From: Clostridiales bacterium
GTDB lineage: Bacteria > Bacillota > Clostridia > Oscillospirales > Oscillospiraceae
Assembly: GCA_004557075.1 (NCBI GenBank)
Contig: SFEX01000003.1
Coordinates: 89,133 to 153,132 of the forward strand
Length of the DNA: 64,000 nucleotides
Direction of reading: 5' to 3'
The notes below the pieces were generated by a model. That model was not told where the DNA came from. It saw only the letters and a program-made list of their open reading frames with translations, and searched no databases. A program made the translations under genes and the position numbers. Every line of letters starts with the position of its first letter. Position 1 is the stretch's first letter. Shown piece after piece: positions 17,926-25,845 of the stretch.

Positions 17926-17954
17926 AGATTAGCATACTAATTATATAATGTCAA
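17926..17954 (-). promoter_or_regulatory. Sigma-A promoter of the glycine riboswitch transcript
   Basis: Minus strand TTGACA (17954-17949), 17-bp spacer, TAATCT (17931-17926). The predicted start near 17919 leaves about 50 nt before the aptamer. Between 17717 and 18073 the rest of the gap holds only this control region and, on the plus strand, the AT-rich promoter area of the DUF1002 gene. Confidence 0.75.
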
Positions 17955-18073
17955 TAGGATAACCCTGTTATTTTTCAAACTATTATAACGGATACATTTA
18001 ATAGTTCGTTAACACAAAAGGCATCTGCATATACTACAATTATATTATTACATTCCGGAAAGGACATCTGATA

Positions 18074-18943
18074 ATGAAAAAGACTATTTCTCTTATACTT
18101 GCAGTCCTGATGCTTGGAAGCTGCTTCTGCTTTGCCGACAGCATCGAGGACAGCCGCGTCGTAATCGGCGCAGATCTGGACGAGGAGGAGATTGCTTACG
18201 TTTACAGCGTTTTCGGTATAGAGCGCAACGACGTAAAGGAGCTGACCGTTACAAACGCCGACGAGCGCGAATATCTTGAGGGCATCGTTGACAACAGTCT
18301 CATCGGCTCAAAGTCCATCTCCTGCATCTACATCGAAGCGCTTGACGAGGGCGAGGGTCTTGATGTCTCGGTCAAGAACATCTCCTGGTGTACCCCCGAC
18401 ATGTATATGAACGCCATGGTAACCGCCGGCATCACCGACGCAAACGTCAGTATAGCCGCTCCCTTTAACGTATCCGGCACCGCGGCGCTCACAGGCATAT
18501 ACAAAGCCTACGAGGATATCACCGGCAAAAAGCTCGATGAGGACGCAAAGCTTGTCGGCACTCAGGAGCTTGCCATAACGGCAGAGCTCGCCGACGAGAT
18601 CGGCAGCGCAGACTCCACCGCGATAGTCAACGAGCTCAAGCTCATGCTCGACGAGACCAAGGACATGACAGACGACGAGCTGCGCGAGCAGATCAAGGAC
18701 ATCGCCGATGAATACGACGTAACCCTCTCCGACAGTCAGATCGACCAGCTCATCACGCTGTGCCGCTCCATGGAAAAGCTCGATATCGACGCGCTCAAGC
18801 AGAAGGTCGAGGAAGTGCAGCAGTACCTCCAGGACATCGTCAAAAAGCACGGCGAGATAAAGCAGTTCCTCTCCAACGTTGCTGATACCGTTACGGAGTT
18901 TGTCAACAAGGTCATTGATTTCTTCAAAGGTATATTCGGCTAA
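18074..18943 (+). CDS. DUF1002 (YpuA-like) secreted protein
   Basis: 289 residues. MKKTISLILAVLMLGSCFCFADS is a signal peptide; cleavage after FADS or lipidation at a Cys in GSCFC are both conceivable. DUF1002 features: VVIGADLDEEEIAYVYSVFG near the N-terminus, AAPFNVSGTAALTGIYKAYE in the middle, and a long acidic helical C-terminus (about 190-289). Function of the family is unknown; it is exported. SD GGAAAGGA precedes the ATG by ten bases. Base composition is like its neighbours. Confidence 0.88.
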   Translation: MKKTISLILAVLMLGSCFCFADSIEDSRVVIGADLDEEEIAYVYSVFGIERNDVKELTVTNADEREYLEGIVDNSLIGSKSISCIYIEALDEGEGLDVSVKNISWCTPDMYMNAMVTAGITDANVSIAAPFNVSGTAALTGIYKAYEDITGKKLDEDAKLVGTQELAITAELADEIGSADSTAIVNELKLMLDETKDMTDDELREQIKDIADEYDVTLSDSQIDQLITLCRSMEKLDIDALKQKVEEVQQYLQDIVKKHGEIKQFLSNVADTVTEFVNKVIDFFKGIFG

Positions 18944-18960
18944 GGAACAATAGGAAGTAA

Positions 18961-18990
18961 AAATTCCCGACTCATTGTCGGGAATTTTTT
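18961..18990. terminator. Bidirectional terminator, DUF1002 gene and rsmG
   Basis: Stem AAATTCCCGAC (18961-18971) / right arm 18977-18987, loop TCATT, flanked by a T run on the plus side and an A run on the other side. Lies between convergent genes. Confidence 0.9.
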
Positions 18991-18996
18991 ATGTCA

Positions 18997-19698
18997 TTAC
19001 AGCGGTTTCTTTTTGATCTGAGCCCATTTGCGCGGATACATCGGGTGCGTGGGCTTTACCTTGTCTATTATCACAGCCGCATGGCTTATATCCGTGCCAG
19101 GCACGGTGTATATCGCGATATCCCGAAGCTCTGCCCCCAAGATACGCATCGCGCTCTGCGCCGCGGATACCTCCTGTGCGCAATCAGGCCCTTTCATCGC
19201 TATAAACACGCCGCCGACCTTCAAAAACGGCAGGCACAGCTCGCAGAGGGTGTTCAGCCGCGCGACCGCCCTTGAGACGGCGGCGTCATACGCGCCGCGA
19301 AGCTCAGCCGGCGCTTCCTCCGCCCTCGCGTGGATACATTGTGTATCCTCAAATCCGAGCTTCTCGCAGGTCTCGCGGAGAAAATCCACCCGCTTATTGA
19401 GACTGTCGAGCATGGTAAGCTCGATACTCGGCTCGGCGATCTTCAGCGGCAGTCCGGGAAAGCCCGCTCCCGTGCCGACATCTATGACCTTCTTACCCTT
19501 GAAATCGTGCAGCCCAAGCAGAGCGGCACAGTCCAGAAAATGCAGTCTCGCCACGTCCTCCGCCCCGCTTATGGCCGTCAGGTTCATAACGCGGTTGCGC
19601 TCCTCAAGGTATTCGTAATATATCCTATACCGCTCGGCTGCGCGCTCATCCGGCGCAATGCCGAGCTGCGCAAAGCCGCGGCTTACTATCTCTTCCAT
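18997..19698 (-). CDS. rsmG: 16S rRNA (guanine527-N7)-methyltransferase RsmG
   Basis: 233 residues. N-terminal helical region RYRIYYEYLEERNRVMNLTAI and a SAM-binding core VIDVGTGAGFPGLPLKI (motif I), then DSLNKRVDFLRE and VSRAVARLNTLCEL. It modifies G527 of 16S rRNA; loss confers low-level streptomycin resistance in other bacteria. It is not next to mnmG/parA here, unlike the common origin-proximal arrangement. SD GGAGGAAAT precedes the start. Confidence 0.96.
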   Translation of the reverse strand: MEEIVSRGFAQLGIAPDERAAERYRIYYEYLEERNRVMNLTAISGAEDVARLHFLDCAALLGLHDFKGKKVIDVGTGAGFPGLPLKIAEPSIELTMLDSLNKRVDFLRETCEKLGFEDTQCIHARAEEAPAELRGAYDAAVSRAVARLNTLCELCLPFLKVGGVFIAMKGPDCAQEVSAAQSAMRILGAELRDIAIYTVPGTDISHAAVIIDKVKPTHPMYPRKWAQIKKKPL

Positions 19699-19721
19699 AT
19701 TTCCTCCGACTTACATATAGA

Positions 19722-19749
19722 AAAATGAGCTGATTACTCAGCTCATTTT
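19722..19749 (-). terminator. Intrinsic terminator after the SleB-type hydrolase
   Basis: Perfect 12-bp stem AAAATGAGCTGA (19722-19733) / 19738-19749 with loop TTAC, 25 bases past the stop at 19774 on the minus strand; it also separates that gene from rsmG. Confidence 0.88.
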
Positions 19750-19773
19750 AACATATTCTTTTGAGATTTACAA

Positions 19774-20619
19774 TCAGGCAAAGAAGTTGTGGTCGCCTAT
19801 GCTCATGAGCCATGTCGTAGAGCTGCCCATACCGCTGCCCCAATATCTTCCCACCTGGAAAAACAGCGCGTCGCCTACGGTATTATAACCCTCGTACACA
19901 AGCTTTGCGCAGACAACGCTTATATCATACGGCTCGCCGTAGACTACACCGTTAGCGGCGGGGGCAAACTGCCCCGGCTGGAAAATAACTTCCTTGAGCG
20001 TATCGGCAAAGCGGCTGCTGTCAATGCGGTTGAGAATTACATTTCCCACTCCGATCTGACCCGCAACGGGCTGATTGCCGGATTCCCAAGTTATGATCCT
20101 GCTCATCCAATAGATGTCGTCTTCGTTATAGTATTCGTCTCCGCTCTGTAAGAGCCTCTCGTTTGCCGTGCTTAAATCGTATGCTCCGAGTTCCTCATTC
20201 CACGATAAGCCGAGCGTGAATATCTTCGTCACAGCCTCCATGGGAATAATAAACGAGCCTTCGACCTCCATATAACCGTCGGGCAGGTAAAGATATCTTC
20301 CGTTTGCACTCATATACTGATCTGAGCTGCAAGCTTCGATGACAATACCGCCGAGCCGGACGGTCAGTGTATTTATCTCATTGTCATAGTGGGTATCGAT
20401 ATCGTACCCCAAAACGGCGCTTATGGCTTCCAAGGAGACATAGGTATTTTCCCCCACTACATAGCCGCGGCATGAGAGAAGGCCGTCAACGTACACGGGG
20501 GTCTCAACATAGCCGACGCCGTTGTCAGTTTCCTCCGCAAATGCAGAGCAGCAGAGGAACACACACAGCAAACAGATAACGAATACGAGTGTGATACTGT
20601 ACTTTTTGATTCTACTCAT
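19774..20619 (-). CDS. Secreted SleB-type cell wall hydrolase with copper-amine-oxidase-like N-domain
   Basis: 281 residues from ATG 20619 (SD CAGGAG); 11 further in-frame codons upstream are unlikely. Signal peptide about 1-29 (KYSITLVFVICLLCVFLCCSAFAEE). Residues 40-150 hold a stalk-like Cu-amine-oxidase N-domain (VDGLLSCRGYVVGENTYVSLEAISAVLGYD). The C-terminal hydrolase_2 domain has WMSRIITWESGNQPVAGQIG with the Glu expected for SleB/CwlJ lytic transglycosylases, followed by VGNVILNRI. A role in cortex or cell-wall turnover is likely. Confidence 0.88.
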   Translation of the reverse strand: MSRIKKYSITLVFVICLLCVFLCCSAFAEETDNGVGYVETPVYVDGLLSCRGYVVGENTYVSLEAISAVLGYDIDTHYDNEINTLTVRLGGIVIEACSSDQYMSANGRYLYLPDGYMEVEGSFIIPMEAVTKIFTLGLSWNEELGAYDLSTANERLLQSGDEYYNEDDIYWMSRIITWESGNQPVAGQIGVGNVILNRIDSSRFADTLKEVIFQPGQFAPAANGVVYGEPYDISVVCAKLVYEGYNTVGDALFFQVGRYWGSGMGSSTTWLMSIGDHNFFA

Positions 20620-20719
20620 ATAACGCTCCTGTAAAAATAATTCATTCGGCAAAACACCGAACGTTTGCCCTATTACTATCAGGCATATTAATTATAGCGG
20701 AGCATTTATGAGCCGGTAA

Positions 20720-20769
20720 ATAGCAATATTGCACAAACAAACTCGTGTCGATTTATGCAATATTGCTAT
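20720..20769. repeat. Inverted repeat upstream of the hydrolase gene
   Basis: Two 14-base arms, ATAGCAATATTGCA (20720-20733) and TGCAATATTGCTAT (20756-20769), 22 bp apart. They lie in the 354-bp AT-rich gap 20620-20973, which otherwise holds no gene I can support, only a 9/10 and a 10/10 copy of the TTATGTAAAC motif near its right end. It could be an operator for the divergent area or a structured leader. Confidence 0.5.
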
Positions 20770-20950
20770 ATATTTGCTTCAAACCGCAAGATTTTGAGTT
20801 ATTTCAGGCTCTCAACACAGCATTTTGTGGCTTCAGCAAGTTGCACAAAAGTTTAAATTCGACGTCATTTTGCAAAAAAACTGTAAAAAATATTACAAAC
20901 AATAATCATGTGTATAACATTATGTAAATCATTTTTGTTATGAAATAATG

Positions 20951-20960
20951 TTATGTAAAC
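20951..20960 (+). repeat. TTATGTAAAC motif copy (XerD-arm-like)
   Basis: Exact 10-mer. A 9/10 copy (TTATGTAAAT) sits 31 bp before it at 20920-20929 in the same orientation. Other exact copies: 21246-21255 (-), 27903-27912, 28004-28013, 28160-28169, 28517-28526 (all +), 35281-35290 (-), 44062-44071 (-). The sequence equals the XerD half of Gram-positive dif sites; binding is not shown. Confidence 0.5.
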
Positions 20961-20973
20961 CAATTCGCCGTTT

Positions 20974-21216
20974 TTATATGCAGTTTTTGAGTGCCTTCGC
21001 AAGCTGATCCGGGCAGGATGTGGGCTTCAGGCCGCAGCGTATACCCTCCATTTTTTCAATGGCATCCTGTACGGTCATCCCCACCAGAAGTCTTGAAATA
21101 CCTTTCAAATTGCCGCTGCATCCGCCTGTGACCTCCACTTTTTCAATGCGCCCGTCTTCGACATCTATCTCCATAAGTCGGGAGCAAACACCCTTTGGTC
21201 TATATGTGATATGCAT
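20974..21216 (-). CDS. TIGR03905-type TSCPD domain protein
   Basis: 80 residues, matching the small stand-alone TSCPD family in length and content: MHITYRPKGVCSRLMEIDV, CSGNLKGISRLLVGM and the name-giving TSCPDQLAKAL at the end. Cysteines 11, 34, 62 and 68 could bind a metal. The TSCPD fold also occurs at the C-terminus of ribonucleotide reductases, but the role of the free form is unknown. Copies of TTATGTAAAC flank the gene in opposite orientation (20951-20960 and 21246-21255). Confidence 0.88.
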   Translation of the reverse strand: MHITYRPKGVCSRLMEIDVEDGRIEKVEVTGGCSGNLKGISRLLVGMTVQDAIEKMEGIRCGLKPTSCPDQLAKALKNCI

Positions 21217-21380
21217 TTTTTTACCTCATTTCTGAATATTCTTAGGTTTACATAATTCTTCTCTTCCGGGTATCGGACAAGACTGTATAACATATATAAG
21301 CTACCATAGCTTCCGACATAAGTACAGAAATATTTTTGATTTTTCGGAAATATACTTATCTGAACGGAGGCGAGGACAAG

Positions 21381-22334
21381 TTGAAGAAGCTCAAGCTGAT
21401 AACATTGGGGGTGCTTGCCGCACTGTGCCTGTATCTATTCACGCTGTATCTCGGCAGCGACAGCCGCAGTGTTTTCGTAAACACTATGTCGCTTAAAAGC
21501 CCCGAGACAGATCAGACCTACCCTACGGACACGCCGCTTGACTCCCACACGCCAGCCGAGACAGAGCCCCCGGTCAGGCCGACGATAGTGCCTACCACGA
21601 TATCCGGCGGGCTTGTAATAAAAAACTCCTCCGACTATACCGTGAACGCCGAGGAGCTTTTAAGCCAGGGCTGCCCTATCACCCTTGAGGCCGGAGTGCC
21701 GCAGATACTCATAATCCACACTCACTCCAGCGAGGCATACTCCCCCGCCGGACTTGACAAATATGAAGATCTGGGCACAAACCGCACTCTTGATACTAAT
21801 TATAATGTAATAAGAATAGGCAACGAGCTTACGGAGATATTCCAGAGCTACGGTCTGAATGTTATCCACGATACGGGAGTGTACGATTATCCCAGCTACA
21901 CCGGTTCATATAATAGAAGCTGCGAAGCCATTGAAAAGTACCTTGCCGAAAATCCCAGCATACAGATAGTCATCGACCTGCACAGAGACGCGCTTTGCTC
22001 GGACGAGATAACCTACAAGACGCAGGCCGATGAGGACGGCGTCTGCGCCTCCCAGATCATGATACTCGTCGGAAGCGACGCAAGCGGCCTTGAGCACCCT
22101 GACTGGCAGCAGAATCTGCGTCTGGCACTTTACCTGCAAAACGCAGTGTACAGCAAATACCCAAGTCTTATGCGCCCGGTGCAGCTCGTATCGTATAGGT
22201 ATAATCAGCATCTTACCCACGGCTCCATGATCTTAGAGGTCGGCAGTAACGGCAACACCTTGCAGGAGGCGCTTGCCGCCATAAGGCTTTTCGGGAACAC
22301 CGCCGGCCCCTCGCTGGCAGAGCTTGTAAGATAA
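21381..22334 (+). CDS. spoIIP: Stage II sporulation protein P (SpoIIP)
   Basis: 317 residues from TTG 21381 (MKKLKLITLG), chosen because GGAGG lies ten bases upstream; an in-frame TTG at 21336 has no SD. One N-terminal membrane helix, a Pro/Thr-rich linker (about 50-75), then the SpoIIP amidase/endopeptidase domain: ILIIHTHSSEAYSP (metal His), RIGNELTEIFQSYGLNVIHDT, IQIVIDLHRDA. With SpoIID and SpoIIM it degrades septal peptidoglycan during engulfment. No gpr protease gene is adjacent, unlike in Bacillus. Confidence 0.94.
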   Translation: MKKLKLITLGVLAALCLYLFTLYLGSDSRSVFVNTMSLKSPETDQTYPTDTPLDSHTPAETEPPVRPTIVPTTISGGLVIKNSSDYTVNAEELLSQGCPITLEAGVPQILIIHTHSSEAYSPAGLDKYEDLGTNRTLDTNYNVIRIGNELTEIFQSYGLNVIHDTGVYDYPSYTGSYNRSCEAIEKYLAENPSIQIVIDLHRDALCSDEITYKTQADEDGVCASQIMILVGSDASGLEHPDWQQNLRLALYLQNAVYSKYPSLMRPVQLVSYRYNQHLTHGSMILEVGSNGNTLQEALAAIRLFGNTAGPSLAELVR

Positions 22335-22360
22335 CAGTATGATAAATATAGCATATCTAA

Positions 22361-22397
22361 AAAGCTTACCGTCTGCACTGCACAGACGGTAAGCTTT
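22361..22397. terminator. Bidirectional terminator between spoIIP and the SH3/NlpC gene
   Basis: Perfect 15-bp stem AAAGCTTACCGTCTG (22361-22375) / 22383-22397, loop CACTGCA, between convergent genes. Confidence 0.88.
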
Positions 22398-22409
22398 CAA
22401 TTCTATTAG

Positions 22410-23930
22410 CTATATGATTCTCTTTGCTCCGGTGTAGTGGTTTATGTAGTAGCTGGAGCCTTCAAGCGCTGTTATGCACACGCAGCCCTTGCCGGAGGAA
22501 GCATGGATAAAGTATCCGTCGCCTATATACATACCGACATGGCCGATGGGATCAACGCTGTCGGAGAAGAACACGAGGTCGCCCGGCTGGAGCTGGCTCT
22601 TTGACACGGACACACCGTTATTGGCGTACTGGAGGCTCGCTCTGCGCTGGAGCTGATAGCCATACTGCTGATAGACATAGTACACAAAGCCCGAACAGTC
22701 AAAGCCCTTGGGTGATGTACCGCCCCAGACGTATGGAGTGCCGAGGTATTCCTTTGCCGTGGCGACGATCTGGTCTGCCAGAGCGTTGCTTGTGCCAATC
22801 TTTACATAGTCGGCGCTGATATAGCCCTTGAGTCCCTTATATGTGACGGCATACCAGTTGCCGGTCTGACCCGTAACGTTTACCTGTATGCCCTTGTTGT
22901 AATAGCCAACGACGGAGTAGCTCGTGCCCGGGCCGCTTCTCATGCGGACGCCGTTTCCGCTTATCGTACCGATCTTGTCCATGGGCGTTTCGGGGGACGC
23001 AACGGACGAGCCTATCTTCACATAGTCCTTTTTTATGTACCCGTACTTGCCGTTTATGCTGACCTCGTACCAGCCGTCGTATTCGCCGCTTATCTTGGCC
23101 TCGGTTCCCTTGTTATAGCTTCCGACGATAGCGAAATCGGTCGAGGGTCCCATCCTCATTCGGACGGCGTTTCCGCTGACGCTGCCGCTTTTTGCGCTGC
23201 TGTATACATTATCGGGGCTTACGCGTATATAGCTTGCGGAAACATAGCCGACCTTGCCGTTGTAGCCGGCCTTGTACCAGCCGTCAACCGAGCCGTAAAC
23301 GGTCATGACAACGCCGTTTGAATAGTAGCCGAGAGTGCTGCTGTTCGTGTTCGGCTGGCTTCTCATGCGGACGCTGGTGCCGATTATCGCGCCCTTATAG
23401 CCGCCTGTCGTGGGAGCGGTCTCTGTGGGCTTTGAGGTTTCACTGCCGCCCTGCGCAGAGGCGGAGATCGTCATATAATCCGCGCTGACATAGCCGGTCT
23501 TGCTGCTGTAGGACACGGCGTACCAGTTGCCTTGCGCGCCCGTTATTTTCATCTGCGTGCCCTTGTCATAGGTGCCGACAATGGAATTGGATGTTCCGGC
23601 TCCGCTTCTCATGCGGACGTTGCTTCCGCTTATCGTGCCCGTTCCGAAGGAGCCGCTGACCTTATCGGCGGGGCTGAGGTACTGGGCGGAAGCATAGCCG
23701 ACGGTATTGTTGTATACGATCTTGCTCCAGCCGTTCGAGGTGGATTGAACAATGACCTCCGCGCCCTTGGGCATCGTCATGACTATAGACTTATCCGTGC
23801 CCGCGCCGCTGCGCATATTAAGCGCCGCCGTTGTCCTTGCGCCGCTGACTCCCGCCGCGGCGGCTGGGATAGCAAACAGCGACAGGCTCAGCAATATTGC
23901 AAGCACTATACTTATCACTCGTTTTTTCAT
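22410..23930 (-). CDS. Secreted NlpC/P60 endopeptidase with five SH3b repeats
   Basis: 506 residues. Signal peptide 1-26 (ends PAAAAG). Five bacterial SH3 repeats follow at about 28-90, 95-155, 172-235, 243-305 and 315-375, each with the pattern G-x-x-V-R-M-R-x-x-x-x-x-x-x-x-x-x-G-x-Y-x-x-G and ending GY-[VIA]-[SK]-x-x-Y. The C-terminal NlpC/P60 domain carries the catalytic Cys in FDCSGFV, His in IGHVGMYIG and the third polar residue (His) in FIHASS. It should cut peptide stems of peptidoglycan outside the cell. SD GGAG precedes the ATG. Confidence 0.94.
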   Translation of the reverse strand: MKKRVISIVLAILLSLSLFAIPAAAAGVSGARTTAALNMRSGAGTDKSIVMTMPKGAEVIVQSTSNGWSKIVYNNTVGYASAQYLSPADKVSGSFGTGTISGSNVRMRSGAGTSNSIVGTYDKGTQMKITGAQGNWYAVSYSSKTGYVSADYMTISASAQGGSETSKPTETAPTTGGYKGAIIGTSVRMRSQPNTNSSTLGYYSNGVVMTVYGSVDGWYKAGYNGKVGYVSASYIRVSPDNVYSSAKSGSVSGNAVRMRMGPSTDFAIVGSYNKGTEAKISGEYDGWYEVSINGKYGYIKKDYVKIGSSVASPETPMDKIGTISGNGVRMRSGPGTSYSVVGYYNKGIQVNVTGQTGNWYAVTYKGLKGYISADYVKIGTSNALADQIVATAKEYLGTPYVWGGTSPKGFDCSGFVYYVYQQYGYQLQRRASLQYANNGVSVSKSQLQPGDLVFFSDSVDPIGHVGMYIGDGYFIHASSGKGCVCITALEGSSYYINHYTGAKRII

Positions 23931-24199
23931 GTCAAATTCTCCGTAATTTATGCTTAATATGTCAAAACGTAATCAAATTGTAACATAAAGGAGGAATTAT
24001 GTCAACATACTATACTTTCCAATTTCTAAATTTGCTGTAAATATTCTATGAATGCAAGGAGATTTTGCCGAACAACTATATATTGTGTTGTAACAATCAT
24101 TTTACAAATAGTTATAGTATTTAGAGGTTCCATTTTGTCGCTTTATATGCTATACTTAAATATAACATTGATTAACTATCATGCCGAGAGGTTAAATAT

Positions 24200-25255
24200 A
24201 TGAAGCATAATAGATTTGGCACCAAGCTTATAGCCCTTATCCTATGTGCCGCAATGGCTCTGCCGCTGTGCGCCTGCTCAAATGATGAGATGAAGCAAAA
24301 GCAGATATTCGCGATGGATACCGTCATGACCCTGACCGCTTACGGCAAAAACGCCGACGCGGGGCTTGACGGCGCTGCCGGTATCATAAACTCGCTCGAC
24401 ACCATACTCGATCCCGACTCCGACGACAGCTACACAGCTATGCTCAACAGCGCAAACGGCTCGGATGTTGTCGTCACGCCGCAGGTGGCGGAGATGCTCT
24501 CCACTGCGCTGAGCGTATGCAAGCTCTCGGGCGGTGCGCTCGACCTTTCCGTCTACCCCATTTACGAGGCTTGGGGTGAGTTCAGCCAGGAGACAGGCCG
24601 GATACCGGACAGCGACGAGCTGAGCGAGCTTCGGAAAAATCTCAAATTTTCCGAGACGGAGATCACTGACTTTGAGGGTGAGAACAACTACTCTGTGCGT
24701 ATGCCCGCCGGAACGCAGATAAGCTTCGGAGCGGTCGCAAAGGGCTGTGCCTCGAAATGCGCCGTCAACGCCATGCGCAAGGCCGGAGTTGAGAGCGGCA
24801 TAGTCTCTCTCGGCGGCAATGTCCAGACGCTCGGTCAAAAGCCCGACGGTTCAAATTGGACCGTAGCCGTTGAGGATCCGAAAGACACCGGCTCCTACCT
24901 CGGCACTCTCAGCGTGGGCGAGACCGCCGTCGTCACAAGCGGCAACTATCAGCGCTATTTCATCGGCAGCGACGGCGTTAAGTATCACCACCTGATCGAC
25001 CCCTCAACGGGCAAGCCCGCCGAAAGCGGCCTTGTTTCCGTCACCATCATATGTGAGGACGGAACTTTAGCCGACTGCCTGTCCACCGCAATGTTCATTC
25101 TCGGCGAGGACTCCGCTCTGAAATACTGGCGCGATAACGGCGGCTTTGACATGATAATGGTCACGGATGACAATCGCGTTGTCTGCACCAGTGGGCTTAT
25201 AGAGGTGTTCACGCTCACAAATAAGACCGATTACACCGTCAGCATGGTGGAGTAA
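24200..25255 (+). CDS. apbE: FAD:protein FMN transferase, lipoprotein
   Basis: 351 residues. Signal peptide with lipobox LPLCAC (Cys26). ApbE motifs: FAMDTVMTLTAYG, FGAVAKGCASKCAV (flavin-binding), SLGGNVQTLG, VVTSGNYQRYF, HHLIDPSTGKPAESG and ADCLSTAMFILG, where the last Asp helps bind Mg2+. It flavinylates Thr/Ser in secreted or membrane proteins such as RnfG/D or NqrB/C, none of which are in the window. The 269-bp upstream gap is AT-rich and holds a perfect SD with a 13-codon frame at 23999. Confidence 0.94.
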   Translation: MKHNRFGTKLIALILCAAMALPLCACSNDEMKQKQIFAMDTVMTLTAYGKNADAGLDGAAGIINSLDTILDPDSDDSYTAMLNSANGSDVVVTPQVAEMLSTALSVCKLSGGALDLSVYPIYEAWGEFSQETGRIPDSDELSELRKNLKFSETEITDFEGENNYSVRMPAGTQISFGAVAKGCASKCAVNAMRKAGVESGIVSLGGNVQTLGQKPDGSNWTVAVEDPKDTGSYLGTLSVGETAVVTSGNYQRYFIGSDGVKYHHLIDPSTGKPAESGLVSVTIICEDGTLADCLSTAMFILGEDSALKYWRDNGGFDMIMVTDDNRVVCTSGLIEVFTLTNKTDYTVSMVE

Positions 25256-25343
25256 GGCGCATATTTCCGCCATGCTCCACCGTCCGTAACAGGGTCACTA
25301 CTATAGCGATACACACCGACCTCAATGCGAAAGGGAAAAAGTT

Positions 25344-25844
25344 ATGGACAGAGAATTTTTCCGTCAGGACGCCCTGACTCTTGCGCCCGCGCTTTTGGGT
25401 AAAATACTTGTACGCACGCTGCCCGACGGCAGCGAGATTCGGCTGCGCATAAGCGAGACGGAGGCATACTGCGGCACCCAGGATACCGCCTGCCACGCGC
25501 ATAAGGGCAAAACCGGCCGCAGCAGTATTCTTTGGTGCGACGGCGGCACGATCTACGTATATCTCTGCTACGGCATGCACAATCTCATGAACATAGTTTC
25601 CGGCGCCGAGGGCGACCCTCAGGCAGTGCTTATCCGCTGCTGCGAGGGCTTTGAAGGTCCCGGCAAGCTTACGAAAGCGCTTCATATCGACCGCAGCTTC
25701 AACGGCTCGGATATTTTATCCTGCGATGGACTGCGGCTTGAGGACGACGGCGCTCAGGTTAACATAACATTAGGCAAGCGTGTCGGTATTGCCTATGCGG
25801 ACGAAGCCGACCGTGAGGCGTTATGGAGATTTAAGCTTATATAA
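25344..25844 (+). CDS. DNA-3-methyladenine glycosylase, AAG/MPG family
   Basis: 166 residues, at the short end for the family because the C-terminus stops soon after KRVGI. Seen: the N-terminal DALTLAPALLGKILVR, catalytic-region ISETEAYCGTQDTACHAHKGKT (Glu general base in the ETEAY motif), YVYLCYGMHNLMNIV (intercalating Tyr loop) and GPGKLTKALHID. Removes alkylated purines in base-excision repair. It ends two bases before the recG start, forming a DNA-repair pair. Confidence 0.9.
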   Translation: MDREFFRQDALTLAPALLGKILVRTLPDGSEIRLRISETEAYCGTQDTACHAHKGKTGRSSILWCDGGTIYVYLCYGMHNLMNIVSGAEGDPQAVLIRCCEGFEGPGKLTKALHIDRSFNGSDILSCDGLRLEDDGAQVNITLGKRVGIAYADEADREALWRFKLI

Positions 25845-25845
25845 T

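Noticed and set aside
22410..23930. Tandem DNA repeat or CRISPR-like array
   Set aside because: The periodicity of about 180-230 bp is explained by five diverged SH3b domains in a coding frame.
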